The position numbers and the translations under genes are program-made. Positions 6,750 to 14,078 of a stretch of DNA of 20,436 bases are shown here, piece by piece. The stretch covers positions 1,490 to 21,925 of the forward strand of contig JAHFHB010000004.1 in assembly GCA_023247135.1 (NCBI GenBank), written 5' to 3'. The number at the start of each line of letters is the position of its first letter. Position 1 is the first letter of the stretch. Source of the stretch: Candidatus Omnitrophota bacterium. Lineage in GTDB: Bacteria; Omnitrophota; Omnitrophia; Omnitrophales; Aquincolibacteriaceae. The notes under the pieces are model-generated. The model made no database searches. It was given only the letters and a program-made list of their open reading frames with translations, and was not told where the DNA came from.

Positions 6750-7088
6750 ATGGCGTACCGTTCCAGAACTAAAGTCGGTGTGGACATCCTGCGGTTTGAA
6801 GGGGATCTCAGCGTCGGCGAGATGGTCAAGATGAAGAACCGCCTGACCCGGCTTCTTAACAAAAACCACAAAAACATGCTGCTGGATCTCAAACGTGCCC
6901 GGAACGTGGAGCTTGCTGGCCTTGGTATTCTCGTCGATCGTTTGCGCAGCGTCCGCGCTCAAAAAGGGGACATCAAGCTGTTTAATCTTCGCCCGGAAGT
7001 TCGGAATGCGCTGAATATCGTCGGCGTGGGAAGTTTGATGGAATCATTCGCCTCTGAAGAGGAGGCCTTGAGAAGTTTTGCGGCATAA
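6750..7088 (+). CDS. STAS-domain protein (anti-sigma factor antagonist-like)
   Basis: The 112-aa product starts at ATG 6750 with a purine-rich GGGGGGAGGA sequence just upstream; an in-frame ATG at 6696, inside mraZ, lacks this support. The whole protein is one STAS domain (VGVDILRFEGDL, then MLLDLKRARNVELAGLGILVDRL). Aligned with SpoIIAA (LNLKNVSFMDSSGLGVI), the D-S-S at the phosphorylation site reads E54-L55-A56. The usual phospho-acceptor serine is therefore missing and control by an anti-sigma kinase is unlikely. It lies between mraZ and rsmH in the dcw operon, an unusual place, and its 3' end overlaps rsmH by 11 bp. A structural or scaffold role, or an always-active antagonist, is possible. 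Confidence 0.88.
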   Translation: MAYRSRTKVGVDILRFEGDLSVGEMVKMKNRLTRLLNKNHKNMLLDLKRARNVELAGLGILVDRLRSVRAQKGDIKLFNLRPEVRNALNIVGVGSLMESFASEEEALRSFAA

Positions 7089-7983
7089 AGCTGTTTTATT
7101 GAGAGAAACTCTCGAGCTTCTGAAACTCGAGCCCGGAATGACGGTCGTGGACGGTACGTTGGGGAGCGGAGGGCATGCGATGGAGATTGTTAAACAGATA
7201 GGCCCGCACGGGCGGCTGATCGCGCTGGACAGGGATCCCGAGGCCCTGGAGCGGACAAAGCAGAGCATGGCCGAGTCTTCCGCTGCCATAAGCTTTTTTA
7301 ATGAAAACTTCAAAAACCTCCCGCAAGTCCTGCAAAAACTCAACATTTCGTCGGTGAATGCCGTTTTACTAGACGTCGGGTTCTCGTCGGATCAACTGGA
7401 TGAACCCGCGCGGGGATTCAGTTTTGAGAAGGAGGGGCTTCTGGATATGCGCTTGAACCAGCAGGAACCGGTTGCGACTGCCGCAGATTTGGTGGCAGAC
7501 CTTCCGGAACATGAGCTCGAGAGTATCTTCCGTGAATATGGGGAAGAGCGCCTTGCCCGGCGCATTGCCCGGGCGGTTTGCTGGCGTCGTGAAAAAGAAC
7601 CGATTCAAACGACGGCTCAGCTGGCGGCGGCGGTGATCTCTGCCATTCCGGGCGCCCGGTCACGCGGCGCCAGGCCTTATTTCAAAAAACATCCCGCAAC
7701 ACGCGTTTTTCAAGCGCTGCGAATTGCCGTCAATGACGAACTAGGCAGTTTGCGGGAGGGACTGGAAAATATTTGGCCCTATCTGCACTGCGGCGGCCGT
7801 CTCGGAGTGATTTCGTTTCACTCGCTTGAAGACAGGATCGTGAAACGGAAATTTCTTGCATGGAAAGAAGACGGCAGCGGCACGATTGTGACGCGTAAGC
7901 CGCTGGAGGCCTCCGAAGCTGAGCTGGCTGAAAATTCGCGGGCACGCAGCGCAAAGTTGAGAGTGGCGGAGAAAAAAGTATGA
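7078..7983 (+). CDS. rsmH: 16S rRNA (cytosine-1402-N4)-methyltransferase RsmH (MraW)
   Basis: A 301-aa protein that methylates N4 of C1402 in 16S rRNA using SAM. The N-terminus HKAVLLRETLELL matches the family start. The SAM-binding loop is VVDGTLGSGGHAMEI (23-37). Further signatures are LLDVGFSSDQLDEPARGFSF and LGVISFHSLEDRIVKRKF. The C-terminal NSRARSAKLRVAEK is the family ending. The start is TTG 7078: an in-frame TGA at 7069 leaves no upstream start. GAGGAGG (7059-7065) sits 12 bp ahead, inside the STAS gene, so translation is coupled to STAS. Its stop overlaps ftsL by 4 bp. Confidence 0.97.
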   Translation: MRHKAVLLRETLELLKLEPGMTVVDGTLGSGGHAMEIVKQIGPHGRLIALDRDPEALERTKQSMAESSAAISFFNENFKNLPQVLQKLNISSVNAVLLDVGFSSDQLDEPARGFSFEKEGLLDMRLNQQEPVATAADLVADLPEHELESIFREYGEERLARRIARAVCWRREKEPIQTTAQLAAAVISAIPGARSRGARPYFKKHPATRVFQALRIAVNDELGSLREGLENIWPYLHCGGRLGVISFHSLEDRIVKRKFLAWKEDGSGTIVTRKPLEASEAELAENSRARSAKLRVAEKKV

Positions 7984-8366
7984 AGGGCAGCGGAAAAATC
8001 ATTCTGTGGATTGCAGTTTTATCGAGTCTGCTTGTGCTCTACGTCCACGCCCAGACGCAATTATTCCGGGTATCCTACACCCTTGACCGTGAGGTGAAAG
8101 AACGTAACCTGCTTTTGGACCGGCAGGGAAAACTGAAATATGAGCTCGATCAGATGAAAGCTCCGCGGCTTTTAGAAGAAAAACTGAGCCGGCTGCAGTT
8201 TGATTTGACGCTGCCTGCGGAGATTCGCGTCATCCGACTTGCGCCGCCTGTCCTGCCCCAGCTGAAAATCGATGCGGGCAGATTTGCGGAAAAGCCTGTC
8301 TCGCAAAAATTTTCAGATTTCTTTGAACGCTGGGTCAAAGTGGCCCAAGCCAAAACAGACGGCTGA
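7980..8366 (+). CDS. ftsL: Cell division protein FtsL-like
   Basis: A 128-aa bitopic membrane protein with a short cytosolic N-terminus (MKGSGK), one membrane helix (IILWIAVLSSLLVLYVHAQ, 7-25) and a periplasmic coiled-coil stretch (YTLDREVKERNLLLDRQGKLKYELDQMKA). This is the FtsL/DivIC pattern. FtsL sequences diverge strongly, so identification rests on topology, size and position between rsmH and ftsI. It would act in the FtsQLB divisome subcomplex. The ATGA overlap with rsmH indicates coupled translation. Confidence 0.85.
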   Translation: MKGSGKIILWIAVLSSLLVLYVHAQTQLFRVSYTLDREVKERNLLLDRQGKLKYELDQMKAPRLLEEKLSRLQFDLTLPAEIRVIRLAPPVLPQLKIDAGRFAEKPVSQKFSDFFERWVKVAQAKTDG

Positions 8367-8407
8367 TGCCGCTTTCCCCGGCTCAGTACGCACCCTAGCT
8401 CGCTTGT

Positions 8408-10165
8408 ATGCCTTCCCACCTCTCACCCCGCCGTTTCTGGGTTTTGGCCATTATCGTTTCGGCGCTTTTTATCCTTGTCAGCTACCAATTGGTACAGCTT
8501 TCCGTTTTCCGGCGCTCCACCCTTCTGCAGATTGCTGAAAGACAGCATGATTTAAAGATTGAAATCCCGCCTGTGCGGGGTCAGATTTTTGCCCAGGACG
8601 GCAAGGAACTCGCCACGAGCCTGAAGGTGCCGTCTGTTTATGCTGTGCCGCGTCTCATCAGCAAAGAGGATCGCCCCCGGCTGGCCGCAAAAATCAGTCA
8701 GATTCTGGGATTGAAACAGGCCTTTGTGGAGAAGCGGCTGGCGCGAGACAAGGCTTTTATCTGGATCAAGCGCCGCATCGGCGTTGAGGAAGCCGAGAAA
8801 ATTCGGGCCTTGCAGGATTCCGGCGTGGGGCTGCTGGAGGAATACAAGCGGTTTTATCCTCAGGCGGATTTGGCTGCGCACGTTCTTGGATATGTCAACG
8901 TCGATAGTCACGGATTGGAGGGTCTTGAAAGAGTTTTTGACCGGGAGCTTCGCGGAGAAGCCGGGAGGCGTTACACCAAGCGTGACGCGCTTGGGCGCGA
9001 GGTGCGTGCTTTTGAAGTCAAGTCGGTGCCGGCGATCAACGGGAAGCGGCTTTACCTGACTCTGGATCAATACATGCAGTATGTCACTGAGCGGGCCCTG
9101 GACCGTGCGTACACAAAATGGCATGCCAAGGGCGCAACGGCGATCATGATGGAGGCCAATACCGGGCGGATTTTGGCGATTGCCAACCGGCCGACGTACG
9201 ACCCCAACAGGCCGGGGGCTGCGGATGCGGAAGCCCGCCGCAACCGGGCTGTGACGGACATGTATGAGCCGGGCTCTATTTTTAAGATCGTTTCGTTCAG
9301 CGGGGTTCTCGAAGAAAAAAAGGCCGGGTTGGAAGATACCTTCGACTGCGAGAGCGGGCATTACCGTTATTTCGGCGGCCGCGTGCTGCATGACGCGCAT
9401 CCTTACGGGATTTTATCTTTGCCTGAAATCTTGATTAAATCCAGCAACATCGGAACGGTCAAGGTGGCGGCATTGCTTGATCACGACACGTTGTTTCATT
9501 ACATTTCTGCGTTTGGATTTAATCAGCTCACCGGCGTTGACCTGCCGGGAGAAGCTTCGGGTTTTATCCGCCCGCCCGCGCAGTGGTCTAAAACGTCTCC
9601 GTACAACATTCCCATCGGTCATGAAACGCTTGTGACGCTGCTTCAGATGACGCAGGCTTTTGCGGTTATCGCCAATGGCGGGAATCTGGTCCGGCCCTAC
9701 GTCGTTTCCAGAATTGAAGATGAAGCGGGCGTCACGTTGCTTGAAAAAAAACCGGTGATTCGCGGGCGGGTGATTAGCGAGGAAACTGCGCAGACCATGC
9801 GGGAGCTGATGACGCGCGTTGTCACGGAAGGAACGGGCACAAATGCCAAGATCGACGGGGTGCCTGTGGCCGGTAAAACCGGCACGGCGCAGAAAGTACT
9901 TCCCGGCGGCCGCGGTTATTCCCACGACAAATTCATGTCCTCTTTTATCGGCTTTGCGCCTGCGGACAACCCCCGGATTGTGATGGCCGTGATGCTCGAT
10001 GATCCGCATCCCAGCTACTATGGGGGTACCGTGGCGGCCCCGGCTTTCAAGGAAGCCGTCGAGGCGGCCTTGTTTGCTCTGGGATACGTGCCGCAGAACG
10101 CGAAAGTGTTCAGCGGAGTTTCGGCCTCGGCAGGCGTTGAAGAGAATCCAACCATGCGGCAATAA
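8408..10165 (+). CDS. ftsI: Class B penicillin-binding protein FtsI (PBP3, septal transpeptidase)
   Basis: A 585-aa peptidoglycan transpeptidase with an N-terminal membrane anchor (WVLAIIVSALFILVSYQLVQL, 11-31) and a PBP dimerisation domain starting at PPVRGQIFAQDGKELATS (54-71). The transpeptidase domain carries all three motifs: SIFK (290-293, nucleophile S290), SSN (345-347) and KTG (490-492). No PASTA repeats are present. The ATG at 8408 is the only sensible start because a TAG lies in frame at 8396. Unlike its neighbours it has no visible Shine-Dalgarno and follows a 41-bp gap. The 3' end overlaps the convergent gshB by 56 bp, and murE/murF do not follow. Confidence 0.96.
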   Translation: MPSHLSPRRFWVLAIIVSALFILVSYQLVQLSVFRRSTLLQIAERQHDLKIEIPPVRGQIFAQDGKELATSLKVPSVYAVPRLISKEDRPRLAAKISQILGLKQAFVEKRLARDKAFIWIKRRIGVEEAEKIRALQDSGVGLLEEYKRFYPQADLAAHVLGYVNVDSHGLEGLERVFDRELRGEAGRRYTKRDALGREVRAFEVKSVPAINGKRLYLTLDQYMQYVTERALDRAYTKWHAKGATAIMMEANTGRILAIANRPTYDPNRPGAADAEARRNRAVTDMYEPGSIFKIVSFSGVLEEKKAGLEDTFDCESGHYRYFGGRVLHDAHPYGILSLPEILIKSSNIGTVKVAALLDHDTLFHYISAFGFNQLTGVDLPGEASGFIRPPAQWSKTSPYNIPIGHETLVTLLQMTQAFAVIANGGNLVRPYVVSRIEDEAGVTLLEKKPVIRGRVISEETAQTMRELMTRVVTEGTGTNAKIDGVPVAGKTGTAQKVLPGGRGYSHDKFMSSFIGFAPADNPRIVMAVMLDDPHPSYYGGTVAAPAFKEAVEAALFALGYVPQNAKVFSGVSASAGVEENPTMRQ

Positions 10166-11093
10166 AATCCCGCTTGGGATAAAGCGCCCGCAGATCGGTG
10201 AAACCCGCGGGAGAAGTGACGTTCACCTCAAGTAATTTTCCGCCCATCACGTCCAACCCTGCAACCGCCAGGCCATTTTGACGAAGCCACGGCCTTAGCT
10301 TTCGAACGAGGTGCTTTTCCGCAAGCGTCAGGGCTGCCGGACGGGCCGTTCCTCCCAAACTCAGATTGGACCGGAACTCACCCCGTTTGGGCCGTTTTTC
10401 AAAAACGCCAAGAATTTGCCCATTTAAAATGAGGATGCGCTTGTCGGCCCCGTGCGGGGACTGAATAAATGCCTGCGCGGCTGCGGGAATTTTTCCGTTG
10501 TCCGTAAGTTTTCTGATCTGGCGCCGCGCCGCGGCGGTGCTGCGTGAAAGCAGTAAAACCCCTCTGCCGCCGCGCTCATCTAAACGCTTCAAAACCATTT
10601 TACGGCCGAGCTTTTTCCGAAAGGCCAGAATTTTTTTCGCAGATGCGCTGATCAGGGTTTGCGGCGCGGGAGCCCGCACAAGCAGCGGTGCCCATTTTTC
10701 CAGCGTGTTGCGCACACCGCGCGGATCATTGACGACCGGGGTAAAACGCTGGGCGCATTCGAGCAGGTAGGTTAAATGCAGATAGCCCAAATCAAAAGGC
10801 GGTTCTTTGCGCAGGAGAATAAGATCGAATCTGGCAGCATCCCTGAGGACGGGGGGAGCGCTGTGGAAGAGATTTTTATTTGCCGGAGCAAAACGGCGTG
10901 CTTTTGCAAAAATCCTGCCGCTTTCAAAATGCAGTTCCGGGGCGTCAGCCCACCACGTGGCTATTTTGTGTTTGGCCATTTCACGCGCGAGCGCGAGCGA
11001 GTTATCCCAAACTGGGTCAAGTTTTGGCAGGGGATCCATCACAAAAAGGACCTGTTTGATCCGGGATCTGGAACGAGCGTCCGTTGCGGCCAT
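10110..11093 (-). CDS. gshB: Glutathione synthetase, prokaryotic GshB type
   Basis: A 327-aa ATP-grasp ligase that joins gamma-glutamylcysteine and glycine to make glutathione. Family motifs are VLFVMDPLPKLDPVWDNSLALA near the N-terminus, FDLILLRKEPPFDLGYLHLTYLLE (89-112), the ATP-grasp lysine region VLKRLDERGGRGV (167-179), NLSLGGTARPAALT (243-256), and Mg-binding GLDVMGG...LEVNVTSPAGF (279-298). Length agrees with E. coli GshB (316 aa). The start chosen is ATG 11093, with an AAGAG element about 8 bp upstream. The frame stays open to 11186, but those extra residues are non-conserved and run into gshA. The gene is divergent from gshA and converges on ftsI. Confidence 0.93.
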   Translation of the reverse strand: MAATDARSRSRIKQVLFVMDPLPKLDPVWDNSLALAREMAKHKIATWWADAPELHFESGRIFAKARRFAPANKNLFHSAPPVLRDAARFDLILLRKEPPFDLGYLHLTYLLECAQRFTPVVNDPRGVRNTLEKWAPLLVRAPAPQTLISASAKKILAFRKKLGRKMVLKRLDERGGRGVLLLSRSTAAARRQIRKLTDNGKIPAAAQAFIQSPHGADKRILILNGQILGVFEKRPKRGEFRSNLSLGGTARPAALTLAEKHLVRKLRPWLRQNGLAVAGLDVMGGKLLEVNVTSPAGFTDLRALYPKRDFIAAWLDSLQRLPRPKLR

Positions 11094-11113
11094 AGCCTGA
11101 ACTCTTTCTTTGC

Positions 11114-11142
11114 TTGTGAAATTGAAATGCGGGCCGTATTCT
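11114..11142 (+). promoter_or_regulatory. Putative gshA promoter in the gshB-gshA divergent spacer
   Basis: TTGTGA (11114-11119), a 17-bp spacer and TATTCT (11137-11142) lie in the 79-bp gap between the divergent genes. The match to consensus is moderate. A start near 11149 leaves a leader of about 24 bp containing the AAGGAGA ribosome site. No equally good promoter was seen for gshB. Confidence 0.4.
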
Positions 11143-11172
11143 ACTGCAAAAAGCAATTGAAGGAGACCTCTT

Positions 11173-12540
11173 TTGAGTACGTTCATGGGCAGTAAGGCTC
11201 AAACCCCGCTTGAATCGGAAGAGTCGCTGGGCCGCTATTTTCAGGATCATGCCAAAGCAAAATCCAGGCAGCTCGTGGGACTAGAGCTGGAAGTCCTAGG
11301 GGTGCATGCCCGGACAGGCCGCGCTTTAGCGTATTCCGGCCCGGAAGGCATTGAAAATGTGCTGAAAACCCTGGCACAGCGCTTTGGCTACGAGACCGTT
11401 TTGGACCATGGCCGCAGCATTGCTCTGCGGCGCCGGGACGCCATGATTTCTCTGGAGCCCGGGGGACAGGTGGAATTGAGCGCACCCCCGGCGTTGAATG
11501 TTTTCGAAATTGAAGGGCAGATTCGTCAGTTTTTTTCCGAATTAACCAGTTTGAAGTCTGACTTTCCTGAAAATGCCTGGATCACTTTCGGGATTCAGCC
11601 GTACAGCCTTCGCGAAGAAATCGAATGGGTGCCGAAAACGCGGTACAAAATCATGGCGCAGCACATGAGCACGCGGGGCAGTCTTTCGCATGACATGATG
11701 AAATGCACAGCGACCAATCAGGTGAATTTTGACTACCAGGATGAAGAAGACGCCATGGAGAGTTTGCGGGTCGCGCTCAGCATCACGTCGATTGTGACGG
11801 CGCTTTTTGCGAACTCGCCCTTTTCAGGCGGCGCGCCCAATGGCTTTTTGACACGGCGGCTTGAAATCTGGAATCATACGGATCCGGCGCGCACGGGTAT
11901 TCCGTGGAAGTTTCTGGAACCGGGAAAAACGTTCCGCGATTATTTAGACTTCATGCTGGAAATGCCCATGTTTTTTATTGTCCGCGAGGGGAACTGGATT
12001 CCCATGCAGGGGCGGACCTTCCGGAGTTTTCTTAAAAGCGGCTATGAAAACTGGCAGGCCACACTGGAAGACTTCGAGCTGCATCTAAGCACCTCTTTTC
12101 CTGAAGCGCGTATCAAGCAGTATCTGGAAGTGCGGGGCATGGATTGCCAGAGCCTCTCTCTGATTCCGGCGGTGGCGGCGTTCTGGAAAGGACTGCTTTA
12201 CCGCCGCGAGACCAAGCGCGAAGCGTTGAAGCTTGTGGAGTTTGCGACGCTTGCAGATCGTGTGAAACTTCACCAGGAGGTTCCTCGATTGGGTCTTACG
12301 GCAAGGCTGGGAAATCGGCCGATTTTTGAACTCGCGCGGGATTTGGTGGATTTGTCGTGTGAAAGCCTGTCTTATCAGACGACGCAGGCCGAGACGCGCA
12401 GCGAGTGCGTATTTCTCAAGAAAATCCGTTCTGAAATCATTGAGACGCGCCAGAGCCCCGCGGAACAATTCCTTGCCTGGTATCGTGAGAAACCGGTGCG
12501 GAATCCGGCTGAGATTGTCGACCGGCTGGCCATTGGTTGA
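11173..12540 (+). CDS. gshA: Glutamate-cysteine ligase, plant/alphaproteobacterial type (GCS2)
   Basis: A 455-aa enzyme catalysing the first and rate-limiting step of glutathione synthesis (Glu + Cys + ATP). Signature stretches are LVGLELEVLGV (34-44), YSGPEGIENVLKTLAQRFG, RSIALRRRDAMISLEPGGQVELSAPP, and MSTRGSLSHDMMKCTATNQVNFDY. These match the plant-like class rather than the E. coli-type GshA. The start is TTG 11173, with AGGAGA 7-8 bp upstream; the next ATG (11185) is too far from that site. Pairing with gshB across a 79-bp divergent spacer makes the pathway complete. A bidirectional hairpin follows about 50 bp after the stop. Confidence 0.93.
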   Translation: MSTFMGSKAQTPLESEESLGRYFQDHAKAKSRQLVGLELEVLGVHARTGRALAYSGPEGIENVLKTLAQRFGYETVLDHGRSIALRRRDAMISLEPGGQVELSAPPALNVFEIEGQIRQFFSELTSLKSDFPENAWITFGIQPYSLREEIEWVPKTRYKIMAQHMSTRGSLSHDMMKCTATNQVNFDYQDEEDAMESLRVALSITSIVTALFANSPFSGGAPNGFLTRRLEIWNHTDPARTGIPWKFLEPGKTFRDYLDFMLEMPMFFIVREGNWIPMQGRTFRSFLKSGYENWQATLEDFELHLSTSFPEARIKQYLEVRGMDCQSLSLIPAVAAFWKGLLYRRETKREALKLVEFATLADRVKLHQEVPRLGLTARLGNRPIFELARDLVDLSCESLSYQTTQAETRSECVFLKKIRSEIIETRQSPAEQFLAWYREKPVRNPAEIVDRLAIG

Positions 12541-12545
12541 AAATC

Positions 12546-12679
12546 TCGGGGCGGCAGGATTTGGTTCCCTGCGGGTAACCGCCCGCCTGTAAAACGTGAC
12601 ATTGAGTCACGTTTTGAACACAGGCTCCCTTCAAATCCTGCTGTGAGTGGAATGAAGAATTTCGGGGCGGCAGGATTTG
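12546..12679. repeat. tRNA-Pro 3'-end repeats (two direct copies, one inverted)
   Basis: The 18-bp sequence TCGGGGCGGCAGGATTTG occurs at 12546-12563 and again at 12662-12679. The second copy is exactly the 3' end of the minus-strand tRNA-Pro: discriminator base, acceptor strand, T-stem strand and part of the T-loop. A 10-bp inverted copy of its inner half, CAAATCCTGC, lies at 12632-12641. The direct repeats end sharply at both sides. Such duplication of a tRNA 3' end is the usual footprint of site-specific integration (att sites), but only 98 bp separate the copies and no integrase is present. It could be a relic or a small structured repeat. Confidence 0.7.
12591..12615. terminator. Bidirectional terminator-like hairpin between gshA and tRNA-Pro
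   Basis: AAAACGTGAC (12591-12600), loop ATTGA and GTCACGTTTT (12606-12615) form a perfect 10-bp stem that ends in T-runs on both strands. It can terminate gshA on the plus strand and the tRNA transcript on the minus strand. CCTGT (12586-12590) and ACAGG (12620-12624) extend the stem with a small bulge. Confidence 0.65.
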
Positions 12680-12735
12680 AACCTGCGGCCTCCACGTCCC
12701 GAACGTGGCGCGATACCAGGCTACGCTACGCCCCG
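12662..12735 (-). tRNA. tRNA-Pro(CGG)
   Basis: The minus strand folds as a standard 74-nt cloverleaf: acceptor CGGGGCG/CGCCCCG, D arm GCGT-AGCCTGGTA-TCGC, anticodon arm CCACG-TTCGGGA-CGTGG with anticodon CGG, a 5-nt variable loop, T arm GCAGG-TTCAAAT-CCTGC, and discriminator A. CCA is not encoded and must be added after transcription. Proline identity follows from the CGG anticodon. Confidence 0.96.
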
Positions 12736-12761
12736 ATGAAATAGGCCTGTGAGGAAAGCGG

Positions 12762-12767
12762 ATTATA
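12762..12767 (-). promoter_or_regulatory. -10 box for tRNA-Pro
   Basis: A perfect TATAAT on the minus strand, 26 bp ahead of the mature tRNA 5' end, gives a leader of about 20 nt. No strong -35 hexamer is seen at 16-18 bp. The remaining sequence up to 12852 shows no other feature. Confidence 0.45.
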
Positions 12768-12852
12768 GCCAAGACGGCTTAAAAATGCAGTAAGAAATTG
12801 CCGGACGAATTTCCAGGGGGCATGCCTGAGGCAGCCTCCGAAGGACCTGAAG

Positions 12853-13635
12853 ATGAAACTCACTCCAAAATATTTTGAAAACGTCCATCGCAAACGCCAG
12901 GGGCGGTACGCGCAGATTGGGAAAATCCGCATGTACTATGAAACCTATGGCACGGGAAAACCTCTTTTACTTCTGCATGGCGGGCTCTCATGCATCGAGG
13001 GCTTGCGCTACCAAATTCCGTTTTTTGCGCAGCGTTTCAAGGTGATTCTTCCCGAACGTCCGGGGCACGGACATACCGCCGATACGCCCGGGCAGTACGA
13101 TTACGAAACGCTGGCGCGGCAGACGGCCAATTTTATGGATAAACTTGGGCTAAAGAAAGCGCGGCTGATGGGCTATAGCGATGGTGCCAATCTGCTTTAC
13201 TGGTTGGCCGCAAAACGGCCGGATCTTGTCGGCTGTTTTATCTCCGTGGGCGGAAACTTCCATCATCAAGGCTGCGAGCCGGGTTTTCAGCGAAATTTAA
13301 AAAAGCAAAAGATTCAAACGCTTGAAATCGATCCGCGCTATGCAGCCTACTCGCCGGATGGCGCGGAACATTATTCAAGTGTTTATGAAAAATGCCGCAG
13401 GCTTTGGCTGACCGAGCCGAAATGGAAACCGGGGTTGCTTCGAAAAATAAAAGTACCGGCTCTGATCGTGGCAGGCGACGGCGACATGATTCGACATGAA
13501 CACACGCTGAAGCTTTACAGAAGCCTGCGAGAATCCCAGCTTGCGATCATTCCGGGAGCTTCGCACAGCCTGCTGAAAGAGAAACACCGGATGGTCAACG
13601 CCATGATGCTGGATTTTCTGAAGCAGAAATTTTAA
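12853..13635 (+). CDS. Alpha/beta hydrolase
   Basis: A 260-aa alpha/beta-hydrolase-fold enzyme. The oxyanion-hole motif LLLLHGG is at 38-44, the strand with PERPGHGHTADTP at 67-79, and the nucleophile elbow GYSDG at 107-111 (catalytic S109). The acid is probably D211 in VAGDGDMI (206-213), and the base H238 in IPGASHSL. The triad is complete, so it should be active, but the substrate (ester, lactone, peptide or other) cannot be told. There is no signal peptide, so it is likely cytosolic. ATG 12853 has AAGGA 7 bp upstream. The next gene begins 21 bp downstream, so they may share a transcript. Confidence 0.9.
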   Translation: MKLTPKYFENVHRKRQGRYAQIGKIRMYYETYGTGKPLLLLHGGLSCIEGLRYQIPFFAQRFKVILPERPGHGHTADTPGQYDYETLARQTANFMDKLGLKKARLMGYSDGANLLYWLAAKRPDLVGCFISVGGNFHHQGCEPGFQRNLKKQKIQTLEIDPRYAAYSPDGAEHYSSVYEKCRRLWLTEPKWKPGLLRKIKVPALIVAGDGDMIRHEHTLKLYRSLRESQLAIIPGASHSLLKEKHRMVNAMMLDFLKQKF

Positions 13636-13656
13636 TGCATTAATTTTTGAGGCCCT

Positions 13657-14073
13657 ATGACGACCTATCCGGTGTCGATTCAAAAAAATAAAGATCTTGA
13701 ACAAGCCCTGGAAAAGCTTGGGATCAGAGAATCCGATCTGGCAGAATCGTTTGTGCGTTCCGGGGGACCAGGCGGACAGAACGTGAATAAAGTTTCGACG
13801 TGCGTAGTGCTGAAGCATCGGCCGACGGGTCTTATCGTGAAATGCCAGAAGGAACGTTCGCAGGCGCTGAATCGTTATGCCGCCCGGCGCATTCTCGCTG
13901 CGCGTATGGAAGCGCTTATTTTGGGGCGCCAAAGCGCGGAGGCTCAACGAGTGGCCAAACTCAAGCGGCAGAAGCGCAAGCGCTCCAAACGCGCCAAGGA
14001 TAAAATGCTGGCGGGAAAACGCGCGCGCAGTGAGAAAAAAGAACACCGGCGACGCGTGGGTTCCGAGGATTGA
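13657..14073 (+). CDS. GGQ-domain peptide chain release factor-like protein (ArfB-like)
   Basis: A 138-aa protein with a single RF-1 catalytic domain. SFVRSGGPGGQNVNKVSTCVVL (31-52) contains the GGQ (39-41) that enters the peptidyl-transferase centre and hydrolyses peptidyl-tRNA. HRPTGLIVKCQKERSQALNR (54-73) continues the domain. It lacks the codon-recognition domains of RF1/RF2. A very basic tail (KLKRQKRKRSKRAKDKMLAGKRAR and beyond, 101-133) resembles the ArfB/YaeJ tail that fills the empty mRNA channel of stalled ribosomes. Rescue of non-stop ribosomes is the likely role. Related short GGQ proteins of unknown role exist, so a gene name is not given. GAGG precedes the ATG. Confidence 0.88.
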   Translation: MTTYPVSIQKNKDLEQALEKLGIRESDLAESFVRSGGPGGQNVNKVSTCVVLKHRPTGLIVKCQKERSQALNRYAARRILAARMEALILGRQSAEAQRVAKLKRQKRKRSKRAKDKMLAGKRARSEKKEHRRRVGSED

Positions 14074-14078
14074 CCGCC

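Noticed and set aside
8552..10162. Two long minus-strand open frames (8552-9400 and 9413-10162)
   Set aside because: Both are fully antisense to ftsI, which carries all three transpeptidase motifs, and neither resembles a known protein.
12591..12615. Integron attC site
   Set aside because: A hairpin with flanking short repeats suggested it, but the RYYYAAC/GTTRRRY core sites are not in the right places and no integrase or cassette genes are present.
12564..12661. Second tRNA gene, tRNA-Sec or tRNA-Leu-like fold, beside tRNA-Pro
   Set aside because: The segment has a tRNA-like 3' end and several stems, but the T-loop is wrong (9 nt, no TTC), no D arm forms, and the stem order does not give a cloverleaf.
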